11,318 bases of DNA from NCBI GenBank assembly GCA_007116295.1, contig SKIS01000024.1, positions 1-11,318 on the forward strand, written 5' to 3'. Under the pieces are notes generated by a model. That model saw only the letters and a program-made list of their open reading frames with translations. It was not told the origin of the DNA and did no database searches. Both the position numbers and the translations under genes were made by a program. This document shows positions 6,648 through 11,318 of this stretch, one piece after another (position 1 is the first letter of the stretch; every line of letters starts with the position of its first letter). The DNA is from Candidatus Woesearchaeota archaeon (GTDB taxonomy: Archaea > Nanobdellota > Nanobdellia > Woesearchaeales > 21-14-0-10-32-9).

Positions 6648-6987
6648 TTCTTTTCACTTCTAGTTGTGTTAGAATATGTTGGAGCTTTGGTAAAGAAATG
6701 TCTTTTTGTTTTAATAAAGTTGTTTGGCGATCTAATTCGGTGTTTATTTCTTTTATTTCAGAGGAGTTAAGGTTTGGTTTTATGGATTTAAAGTAATTAT
6801 CAAATGCGTCTCTTCCTGCTAGGTATGCTACTGAGAAAAATTCATCATTTGATTTGTGTGCCGCAAGTGTTTTTCTTAGTTGGTTTAAGCCTTTAAATAT
6901 TGCTTGGTCAAATGTATAATTCTTTAATGTTCTAGTAACATTTCCATACATCAAGTCATAGTTTTTTTGCGGAATTGATTTTATCAT
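6640..6987 (-). CDS. Uncharacterised small helical protein, first gene of a minus-strand pair
   Basis: I do not recognise this 115-residue soluble protein. It looks all-helical, has no Cys, no signal peptide and no membrane segment, and ends in a charged, possibly coiled-coil stretch (about 73-112, SSEIKEINTELDRQTTLLKQ and onward). A short central motif, AYLAGRDAF, resembles EYYQGRFFG in the following gene. The ATG at 6987-6985 is placed by a TATA box about 27 nt upstream on the minus strand and no Shine-Dalgarno, so it is probably leaderless. It shares a 77-bp divergent promoter region with the plus-strand gene at 7065. A promoter plus an 8-nt overlap with the next gene support a real two-gene operon. 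Confidence 0.68.
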   Translation of the reverse strand: MIKSIPQKNYDLMYGNVTRTLKNYTFDQAIFKGLNQLRKTLAAHKSNDEFFSVAYLAGRDAFDNYFKSIKPNLNSSEIKEINTELDRQTTLLKQKDISLPKLQHILTQLEVKRNE

Positions 6988-7010
6988 GACTTAATAGTAG
7001 TAAACTTCTT

Positions 7011-7018
7011 TTTATATA
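7011..7018 (-). promoter_or_regulatory. TATA box of the minus-strand gene pair
   Basis: On the minus strand TATATAAA, preceded by an A-rich BRE-like ACAAAAA, is centred about 27 nt upstream of the ATG at 6987. This is leaderless archaeal spacing. Confidence 0.6.
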
Positions 7019-7034
7019 TTTTTGTATAGGTAAA

Positions 7035-7042
7035 TTTAAATA
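7035..7042 (+). promoter_or_regulatory. TATA box of the 70-aa protein / nuclease / HAD operon
   Basis: TTTAAATA, with upstream GGTAAA, is centred about 26 nt before the ATG at 7065. It is back-to-back with the minus-strand TATA box, the two centres being about 24 bp apart. Confidence 0.58.
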
Positions 7043-7064
7043 AAAACCTAAACCAAAAACTAAT

Positions 7065-7277
7065 ATGATAGAAAACATAAGTTTTTGGGCATACACTTTG
7101 AGTTTCATAGGAAAAATTCTAATCATATTAATGGCTCTTTTAGTTCACGAAAAAGTAAGAGAAGAAAGAGTGATAGACGACATAGTAATTAAAGACATAA
7201 ATTTAGAGATATACATAAGCGCATTCGCCTTAGTACTGATAACTATAGGCTACGCTCTACACTTAATGGCGATATAA
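7065..7277 (+). CDS. Small two-helix membrane protein
   Basis: A 70-residue protein of unknown function with two predicted membrane helices, about residues 6-27 and 48-68. They are joined by a strongly charged loop (HEKVREERVIDDIVIKD) and the C-terminus is very short. It does not look like a cleaved secretory protein; the first helix is uninterrupted and lacks a signal-peptidase site. The ATG is supported by a TATA box at leaderless distance. The stop at 7275-7277 is one base before the ATG of the endonuclease IV-like gene, so they are almost certainly one transcript. I do not recognise the family, and co-transcription with a nuclease may reflect genome compaction, not shared function. Confidence 0.68.
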   Translation: MIENISFWAYTLSFIGKILIILMALLVHEKVREERVIDDIVIKDINLEIYISAFALVLITIGYALHLMAI

Positions 7278-7278
7278 A

Positions 7279-8109
7279 ATGGATAAATTAAGATTTGGAA
7301 CTGCAGGCATACCTTTGAGTACTCCTGATAGAAACACTCAAAACGGTGTTAGATACATAAAAGAGCTAGGACTAGATTCTATGGAGCTCGAGTTTGTTCG
7401 AAGCGTTAACTTGAACGAAGAAAGTGCAAAAGAAGTAAATGAGATTAGGAAAAAAAACGATGTTGCTTTAACATGTCACGGATCTTACTTTATTAATTTA
7501 AACGCTAAAGAACCTCAAAAAAGAGGAGCGAGTCGCCAAAGAATATTGGATGCTGCCCACATAGCAAATAGAGCGGGTGCTTGGAGCCTTACTTTTCATG
7601 CTGCTTACTATCTCAAGATGGAAAAAGAAGCAGTTTACAATACTGTAAAAGAGCAGCTTAAAAAAATAATAAAAGAACTTAAAGAAACCTCTAATCCTGT
7701 AAGAATAAGCCCTGAAACAACAGGAAAACCAACACAGTGGGGACATTATAAAGAAATAATTAGACTAAGTGAAGAGCTAGACCAAGTCAACCCTTGTATA
7801 GACTTCGCCCACTTGCATGCAAGAACCAACGGTAAATACAACACTAAAGCAGAGTTTCAAAAAGTTCTTAGTGATATAGAACACAGCCTAGGAAGAGAAG
7901 CTTTGGAAAATATGCATATACACTTATCAGGTATTGATTATGGAGAAAAAGGAGAAAAAAAACACTTATACTTAGAAGATAGTGATATGAATTACAAAGA
8001 GCTGTTAAAACAATTAAAAGAATTCAAAGTTAAAGGAAGTCTTACTTGTGAAAGCCCTAACTTAGAAGAAGACGCACTTTTATTAAAGAAGACTTATGAT
8101 GAACTATGA
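7279..8109 (+). CDS. Endonuclease IV-like TIM-barrel protein (AP endonuclease family 2)
   Basis: A 276-residue xylose isomerase-like TIM barrel whose best match is endonuclease IV, the Zn-dependent enzyme that incises DNA at abasic sites in base-excision repair. Candidate metal ligands appear in order with family-like spacing: His67 (CHGSY), His107 (FHAAYY), Glu146 (SPETTGK), Asp175 and His178 (IDFAHLH), His215 (HIHLSG), His229 (KKHLYL) and Glu258 (CESPN). E. coli EndoIV has His69, His109, Glu145, Asp179, His182, His216, Asp229, His231 and Glu261. The Asp229 position is Lys227 here, so eight of nine ligands are kept. Archaeal homologues I recall (GERNHL-like) also lack that Asp. It begins one base after the 70-aa gene and overlaps the HAD gene by ATGA. 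A DNA-repair nuclease is most likely; a sugar-isomerase-like activity cannot be excluded. Confidence 0.82.
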   Translation: MDKLRFGTAGIPLSTPDRNTQNGVRYIKELGLDSMELEFVRSVNLNEESAKEVNEIRKKNDVALTCHGSYFINLNAKEPQKRGASRQRILDAAHIANRAGAWSLTFHAAYYLKMEKEAVYNTVKEQLKKIIKELKETSNPVRISPETTGKPTQWGHYKEIIRLSEELDQVNPCIDFAHLHARTNGKYNTKAEFQKVLSDIEHSLGREALENMHIHLSGIDYGEKGEKKHLYLEDSDMNYKELLKQLKEFKVKGSLTCESPNLEEDALLLKKTYDEL

Positions 8110-8699
8110 AAATACTTGTTTTAGATGCAGACGGAGTAATGATTGAGCACGAATACTTTACCAAGACTTTAGAGTTAGAAATGGGAATCTCACATGATGT
8201 AACCCAAGAATTTTTTTCAGAAAAATTTAGTGATTGCGTGGTTGGAAAATCAGATTTAAAAAAAGAAATAGCGCCTTATTTGAAACAATGGGGTTGGAAA
8301 GAATCAGTAGACGAATTTCTAAACTTTTGGTTTGAAGCTGAAAACAAACCTAACAAAGCTTTAGTTGAATATGTTAAAAAAGCTAAAGAAAAAGGAATAA
8401 AAGTTGTTTTGGCAACAAATCAAGAAAAATATCGTCTTAACTACGTAAAAAAAGAGATGGGCTTTGAAAACCTTTTTGATATGATTATTTGCTCAAGCGA
8501 CATAGGTTTTAAAAAACCTTCAGAGAAATTTTTTGTTAAGCTATGTGAAAAATTAAATCAAACATATAATGTCACAAAAAAAGACATCATTTTTTGGGAC
8601 GACAATAAAGAAAATGTTGATTCTGCAAATAGACTAGAAATACGTAGTTTTGTTTACGAAGATTTTGAAGACTTTCAAAAGATAATGCTAAATTTCTAA
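8106..8699 (+). CDS. HAD-superfamily hydrolase (phosphatase-like)
   Basis: A 197-residue cytoplasmic HAD hydrolase with a complete catalytic set: motif I LDADGV with nucleophile Asp7 and acid/base Asp9, motif II LATNQ with Thr104, motif III Lys136/Lys137 in FKKPSEKF, and motif IV FWDDN with Asp165/Asp166. An alpha-helical cap, roughly residues 15-85, lies between motifs I and II (C1 cap), as in subfamily I enzymes that hydrolyse small phosphomonoesters. The substrate cannot be read from the sequence. Its ATG overlaps the stop of the endonuclease IV-like gene (ATGA), making it the third gene of the operon. A 3'-phosphate-processing role in repair is conceivable but is only context inference. 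Its stop overlaps the convergent Yip1-like gene by 4 nt. Confidence 0.85.
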   Translation: MKILVLDADGVMIEHEYFTKTLELEMGISHDVTQEFFSEKFSDCVVGKSDLKKEIAPYLKQWGWKESVDEFLNFWFEAENKPNKALVEYVKKAKEKGIKVVLATNQEKYRLNYVKKEMGFENLFDMIICSSDIGFKKPSEKFFVKLCEKLNQTYNVTKKDIIFWDDNKENVDSANRLEIRSFVYEDFEDFQKIMLNF

Positions 8700-9265
8700 A
8701 ACCCTCTGAAAAGCAAAGCTAGCAGAATTATAAAAAATAATATTAACGCTCCCATCACTATAAAAGCAGGCAAGAATACTGCTGCAAAAGCTTTTCCTTT
8801 AGAAAGATCATGCACCTTCGAAATTCCTATTGTGGCAAGGATTAAAAAATATATTAGTAAAAGAGTTCCTAAAAAAGGTATAACTGAGCCCATCACGTAA
8901 GGAGTCATACTATACGCATAGACATTATACGTATCAACGTAAGAGCCTTTTCCTTTGAACAACCAAGCAAAAAGAAACACTAATCCGGCGTATATAAAAC
9001 TAATAGCTATACTTCCCACCATCCCGAAAAATAGGGCTCCTGTAGAAAGAAATCCAAGAAATAATAAATCAGAACCCGCCAAATTCGCCAAAAGTAAATA
9101 TGAAAATGTTCCTAAAACTGAAAAGAATACAAGTAAAAGTAAGTAAAACAAAAAAGAATTTAGTATTCCTTTCTCTTCTTTGACTTTTTCAAAGAAAAAA
9201 TCAGGATCAGTAAATATGTATTTTATCTTATCTAAAAAACGAAATTCCGGATTATTTTCAACCAT
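8696..9265 (-). CDS. Yip1-domain-like polytopic membrane protein
   Basis: A 189-residue membrane protein with an N-terminal amphipathic, cytosolic-looking segment (MVENNPEFRFLDKIKYIFTD), the DPDFFFEKVKEEKG lead-in typical of prokaryotic Yip1-family proteins, and about five hydrophobic helices. The motif YAYSMTPYVMGSVIPFLG and the following ISKVHDLSKGKAFAAV are characteristic of this family as I know it from archaeal genomes. The biochemical role is unknown; eukaryotic Yip1 proteins act in membrane traffic. I chose the ATG at 9265 over an in-frame TTG at 9271 because a TATA-like box lies 28 nt upstream of the ATG. It is divergent from a run of small membrane-protein genes and shares with them a palindromic promoter region. 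Confidence 0.78.
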   Translation of the reverse strand: MVENNPEFRFLDKIKYIFTDPDFFFEKVKEEKGILNSFLFYLLLLVFFSVLGTFSYLLLANLAGSDLLFLGFLSTGALFFGMVGSIAISFIYAGLVFLFAWLFKGKGSYVDTYNVYAYSMTPYVMGSVIPFLGTLLLIYFLILATIGISKVHDLSKGKAFAAVFLPAFIVMGALILFFIILLALLFRGF

Positions 9266-9289
9266 AAACAATAATTTTGCTTAACACCC

Positions 9290-9296
9290 TAATAAA
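9290..9296 (-). promoter_or_regulatory. TATA box of the Yip1-like gene
   Basis: On the minus strand TTTATTA, preceded by BRE-like CGAAACA, is centred 28 nt upstream of the ATG at 9265. It overlaps the left arm of the 9293-9319 inverted repeat. Confidence 0.58.
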
Positions 9297-9319
9297 TGTT
9301 TCGTTTAAAGAAACATTTA
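9293..9319. repeat. Perfect 10-bp inverted repeat between divergent promoters
   Basis: Arms TAAATGTTTC (9293-9302) and GAAACATTTA (9310-9319) flank a 7-nt spacer. Each arm read outward is the BRE plus the first part of the TATA box of one of the divergent genes. It may be an operator for a dimeric regulator, or simply two back-to-back core promoters with the same sequence. Confidence 0.75.
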
Positions 9320-9323
9320 AATA
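9316..9323 (+). promoter_or_regulatory. TATA box of the small membrane-protein operon
   Basis: TTTAAATA, preceded by GAAACA as BRE, is centred about 27 nt upstream of the ATG at 9347. It overlaps the right arm of the inverted repeat. Confidence 0.62.
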
Positions 9324-9346
9324 GTAAATAAATTAGAAAGATAAGT

Positions 9347-9541
9347 ATGAATAAAATAGGTAATTTTAAAGCAGAATACATATTTTACATATTGGGAATT
9401 ATTTTCTTATTTAGCACCATAGCCTATTTTTCTTACGAATATATTTTCAATTTATCAGACGTCGCAAAAACAATAATATTAATATGCCTAATAATAATCT
9501 TCTTTGTAATAGGAGATCACATGGCGGAGAAGGATATATAA
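9347..9541 (+). CDS. Small two-helix membrane protein, first gene of an envelope-type operon
   Basis: A 64-residue protein of unknown function with two hydrophobic helices, approximately residues 9-31 and 39-56, separated by a short loop (NLSDVAK) and ending in a charged tail (GDHMAEKDI). The ATG is placed by a TATA box at leaderless distance and absence of a Shine-Dalgarno. The stop is one base before the next gene's ATG, indicating one transcript with the following 3-TM and secreted-protein genes. It is divergent from the Yip1-like gene across a palindromic promoter. A reverse-strand open frame overlaps its end but lacks promoter support. I do not recognise the family. Confidence 0.65.
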   Translation: MNKIGNFKAEYIFYILGIIFLFSTIAYFSYEYIFNLSDVAKTIILICLIIIFFVIGDHMAEKDI

Positions 9542-9542
9542 A

Positions 9543-9794
9543 ATGGTATGGTACCCTTTATTAGGATATGGAATTTTTTGGATAGGATTAATAGCATCTA
9601 TAGTCATATATGCTTCTATGAGAAAATGGTATCCTATGATGTATTTGATTTCAGTTTGTCTATACTTATTTACAGTAGCGTACGTAATTGATGTATTTGA
9701 TTTTGCTAGGGAAGGCATACTTTTGACTTTAGCATTTTCAGCGATAGTTATGATTGGACTAGGAATGTATTTATCCAGCAAATTTAGAAAATGA
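9543..9794 (+). CDS. Small three-helix membrane protein
   Basis: An 83-residue protein of unknown function that is nearly all membrane: predicted helices at about residues 4-25, 31-50 and 57-77, with aromatic and Gly-rich starts (VWYPLLGYGIFW) and a basic C-terminus (SSKFRK). The ATG follows the previous stop by one base, with purine-rich GGAG (9526-9529) and AGGA (9531-9534) at plausible ribosome-binding distance. Its own stop overlaps the start of the next gene (ATGA), so it is embedded in a tightly packed operon. Nothing in it indicates a transport or enzymatic function; it could be a membrane partner of the secreted protein encoded next. Confidence 0.65.
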   Translation: MVWYPLLGYGIFWIGLIASIVIYASMRKWYPMMYLISVCLYLFTVAYVIDVFDFAREGILLTLAFSAIVMIGLGMYLSSKFRK

Positions 9795-10378
9795 ATATAA
9801 AACTGGCTTTAGGAGTTTTCTTGCCTTTGATTTTAATATTATTCTTAGCAATAGCCAGCTCCTCTCAAGCAGGGTTTTCTGTTGAAACAGAGCTAGCTCC
9901 ATCCATAAATAAATCTTCTTTGCTAACCGATAGCAACACTCCTAGAAATAACGTGCATGTAAAAACAATAAGCATAGATAACGATTTTTTTATGCCAAGA
10001 ACGTATGAGCTACCTCAAATACTTTTATGTTTGGAAGATAGCCAAAACAGAGTTGAAAGAGAGCAGCTTACATTCAGTTATAGTGAGTCCTCAACAAGAA
10101 GAAACATCAGAGGAATAGTTGATCAAGAACTTTTACTATCTCCTTACAGAACTACTGCAAGAACACTAATACAAGTACCTTCCTATAGCCAAACGCACGT
10201 AGACATAGTAGCTCAATCCAATAGAATACGAACAATGGGCGGTCAAGCGAATTACTATTTATACGATAACTTAGCCATATACGAGATTAAAACAGATAGA
10301 AGAAGATTCATTTCTTGCTCAAGCTCATTTTCTGACCTTAACATAAAATCTGTAAAAATAATACCTTTAGTTGACTGA
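9791..10378 (+). CDS. Secreted or membrane-anchored protein of unknown function
   Basis: A 195-residue protein with a classic N-terminal export signal: a basic start (MNIK), a hydrophobic core at about residues 5-22, and a polar SSSQA/G that resembles a signal-peptidase cleavage site near residue 27. If uncleaved, the segment would act as a membrane anchor. The remainder is extracellular-looking, rich in Ser, Arg, Thr, Asn and Gln, and probably mostly beta strand. It has exactly two Cys outside the signal, Cys80 (LLCLED) and Cys176 (FISCSS), which could form a disulfide. No known domain is recognised. The ATGA overlap with the upstream 3-TM gene places it at the end of a three-gene operon. 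Its stop is followed by the T-rich SOD promoter region. Confidence 0.7.
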   Translation: MNIKLALGVFLPLILILFLAIASSSQAGFSVETELAPSINKSSLLTDSNTPRNNVHVKTISIDNDFFMPRTYELPQILLCLEDSQNRVEREQLTFSYSESSTRRNIRGIVDQELLLSPYRTTARTLIQVPSYSQTHVDIVAQSNRIRTMGGQANYYLYDNLAIYEIKTDRRRFISCSSSFSDLNIKSVKIIPLVD

Positions 10379-10396
10379 ATTTACTTTCCTAACCTT

Positions 10397-10404
10397 TTTA
10401 TATA
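10397..10404 (+). promoter_or_regulatory. TATA box of the superoxide dismutase gene
   Basis: TTTATATA within an unbroken A/T run (10395-10407) is centred about 35 nt before the ATG at 10436. It predicts a short leader of roughly 10 nt, unlike the leaderless neighbours, just long enough for the Shine-Dalgarno. Confidence 0.58.
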
Positions 10405-10424
10405 TAAGTTCATTACCTTTTTTT

Positions 10425-10431
10425 AGGTGAT
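10425..10431 (+). promoter_or_regulatory. Shine-Dalgarno of the superoxide dismutase gene
   Basis: AGGTGAT, complementary to the usual archaeal 16S 3' end, lies 4 nt before the ATG at 10436. It decides the start: the GTG at 10427 is part of this site, not an initiation codon. Confidence 0.78.
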
Positions 10432-10435
10432 ATTA

Positions 10436-11065
10436 ATGACACATGAACTACCAGATTTACCATATGATTACAACGCGTTAGAGCCACATATTGATGAGAA
10501 AACTATGAAGATTCATCATACAAAGCATCATCAAGGCTATGTAAATAAATTGAACGCCGCGCTAGATAAACACAAAGGACATACTAGCCACGAAGATTTT
10601 AGCAGTATGACTGTTCAAAATCTTTTAAGAAATATTAACAAAGTTCCAGCCGACATCAGAGAAGCAGTTGTTAACAACGGAGGAGGACATGCTAATCATT
10701 CTTTATTTTGGGAAATTATGAGTCCTGAGGGAAGTAAACCAACAGGAGAAGTTGTTGAAGCTATAAAACAAGAGTTTGGAAGCTTTGAAAACTTTAAAGA
10801 AGAGTTTAGTGAAGCTGCAAAAACTCAGTTTGGAAGCGGATGGGCTTGGCTAGTTGTTAATAAAGAAGGAAAGCTCGAAGTTTTTAGCACACCAAATCAA
10901 GATAGTCCTTTAATGGAAGATCTCAGCCCTATTTTAGGATTGGATGTTTGGGAGCATAGCTACTACTTAAATTATCAGAATAAAAGACCTGATTATGTTG
11001 AAGCTTTCTTTAACATTATTAATTGGAAGCAAGTAGACCACTTATATAAAGAAGCTACCAAGTGA
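10436..11065 (+). CDS. sod: Superoxide dismutase, Fe/Mn family, Mn-type residues
   Basis: The enzyme dismutates superoxide to oxygen and hydrogen peroxide in the cytoplasm. The 209-residue protein has the two-domain Fe/Mn-SOD layout with all four metal ligands: His27 (KIHHTKHH), His88 (GGHANHSLFW), Asp170 and His174 (LDVWEHSYY). Tyr35 and His31 match the substrate-gateway pair. GGGHANHS and Gln155 in PNQDSPLM match the Mn-type pattern of E. coli SodA, not the AAQ/NHTFYW pattern of FeSOD, so Mn or cambialistic use is likely, although metal choice cannot be proven from sequence. The start is the ATG at 10436, after a strong AGGTGAT. It is a single-gene unit with its own TATA box and a hairpin/T-tract overlapping its last codons. 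Archaeal carriers with SOD usually meet at least occasional oxygen. Confidence 0.95.
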   Translation: MTHELPDLPYDYNALEPHIDEKTMKIHHTKHHQGYVNKLNAALDKHKGHTSHEDFSSMTVQNLLRNINKVPADIREAVVNNGGGHANHSLFWEIMSPEGSKPTGEVVEAIKQEFGSFENFKEEFSEAAKTQFGSGWAWLVVNKEGKLEVFSTPNQDSPLMEDLSPILGLDVWEHSYYLNYQNKRPDYVEAFFNIINWKQVDHLYKEATK

Positions 11066-11082
11066 GCTTCTTTAATTTTTTT
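11047..11082 (+). terminator. Hairpin plus T-tract terminator-like element after SOD
   Basis: A perfect 10-bp stem, TAAAGAAGCT (11047-11056) with AGCTTCTTTA (11065-11074) and an 8-nt loop, is followed by a T run to 11082. The left arm and loop lie in the last codons of SOD, so the stop falls within the hairpin. It has the form of a bacterial intrinsic terminator, while archaea mainly need the T-tract. Confidence 0.65.
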
Positions 11083-11089
11083 CAAAGGG

Positions 11090-11097
11090 TTTATTAA
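11090..11097 (+). promoter_or_regulatory. TATA box of the 3'-terminal gene
   Basis: TTTATTAA, preceded by BRE-like CAAAGGG, is centred about 27 nt upstream of the ATG at 11121. This matches the leaderless spacing of other genes here. Confidence 0.55.
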
Positions 11098-11120
11098 CTC
11101 TTTACCTTTTCTTTTTATTT

Positions 11121-11318
11121 ATGGCATTTGATAAAAGTTTAGATAAAGAAGTATTTGGAGAAACAGCAGAGTTTGAAACGACACAGATTAGAGTTAGTGT
11201 TTTTAGTTATAACGATGGAACACCTAAACTTCAACTTAGTAGACAAAACCTTAACACAGAAAGTGGAGATTGGATTTATTCAAAACTAGGTAGAATGACT
11301 AAAGAAGAAGTAGAAAAA
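11121..11318 (+). CDS. Unrecognised small protein (3' partial)
   Basis: A reading frame that starts at an ATG placed about 27 nt after a TATA box and stays open to the last base of the window (66 codons). It begins MAFDKSLDKEVFGETAEF and continues through TTQIRVSVFSYNDGTPKLQL to KLGRMTKEEVEK. The alternating hydrophobic pattern of the middle (IRVSVFSY, PKLQLSR) suggests a small beta-sheet domain followed by a helix beginning at TKEEVEK. I have a vague sense of similar short proteins in DPANN genomes and a loose resemblance to PC4-like single-strand-binding folds, but cannot support a function. There is no signal peptide or membrane segment in the visible part. Confidence 0.72.
   Translation, partial: MAFDKSLDKEVFGETAEFETTQIRVSVFSYNDGTPKLQLSRQNLNTESGDWIYSKLGRMTKEEVEK

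Noticed and set aside
7498..7746. Reverse-strand open frame inside the endonuclease IV-like gene
   Set aside because: It is antisense to conserved metal-ligand codons and is a Phe/Cys/Ser-rich shadow.
8955..9146. Plus-strand Asn/Lys-rich open frame inside the Yip1-like gene
   Set aside because: It is complementary to predicted membrane helices of a recognisable family and has no promoter or Shine-Dalgarno.
9266..9271. TTG at 9271 as start of the Yip1-like protein
   Set aside because: It would add only two residues, and the ATG at 9265 sits at the leaderless distance from the TATA box.
9488..9781. Reverse-strand 97-residue open frame across the two small membrane-protein genes
   Set aside because: No promoter is visible, and the plus-strand genes are linked by near-zero spacing and an ATGA overlap into a coherent operon.
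10427..10435. GTG at 10427 as start of SOD
   Set aside because: That GTG is part of the AGGTGAT Shine-Dalgarno of the ATG at 10436, and family alignment begins at MTHELPDLPY.
1..11318. tRNA, rRNA, CRISPR array or insertion sequence
   Set aside because: No cloverleaf-like arms with a TTCRA loop, no regularly spaced direct repeats and no transposase-like frame were visible; the intein is the only mobile element I can support.

Overview
The window looks like an AT-rich archaeal chromosome segment, most likely from a small-genome DPANN-type lineage; that taxonomic placement is inference. The archaeal reading rests mainly on promoters. Six transcription units have an A/T-only TATA-like box centred about 26 to 29 nt upstream of an ATG with no Shine-Dalgarno, the spacing of leaderless archaeal promoters. 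Genes inside operons are instead joined by ATGA or short overlaps, often with GGAGG or GGTGA ribosome-binding sites.

Bases 1-4994 hold a five-gene iron-sulfur cluster assembly operon in the order sufB-sufD-sufS-sufU-like-sufC. The window opens inside an intein that interrupts sufB. It carries a LAGLIDADG homing endonuclease with both acidic motifs and ends in a His-Asn/Cys splice junction at 950-955, after which the SufB C-extein continues. SufS would mobilise sulfur from cysteine, the SufU-like protein would accept or scaffold it, and SufB-SufD with the ATPase SufC would build the cluster. The SufU-like protein mixes SufU-type residues with IscU-type length.

Bases 5035-6165 encode an MFS-type transporter. 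Convergent to it is a two-gene minus-strand operon of unrecognised helical soluble proteins (6162-6987). A compact divergent promoter region (6988-7064) separates that pair from a plus-strand operon: a 70-aa two-helix membrane protein, an endonuclease IV-like TIM-barrel protein and a HAD hydrolase (7065-8699).

Bases 8696-10378 form a membrane/envelope region. A minus-strand Yip1-like membrane protein is divergent from three small plus-strand genes: a 2-TM protein, a 3-TM protein and a secreted or anchored protein. The 81-bp region between them contains a perfect 10-bp inverted repeat overlapping both core promoters. Bases 10436-11065 encode a Mn-type superoxide dismutase, followed by a hairpin plus T-tract. 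The window ends in the 5' part of an unrecognised small gene starting at 11121. There is no gene-free stretch longer than 300 bases, and I see no rRNA, tRNA, CRISPR array or insertion sequence.
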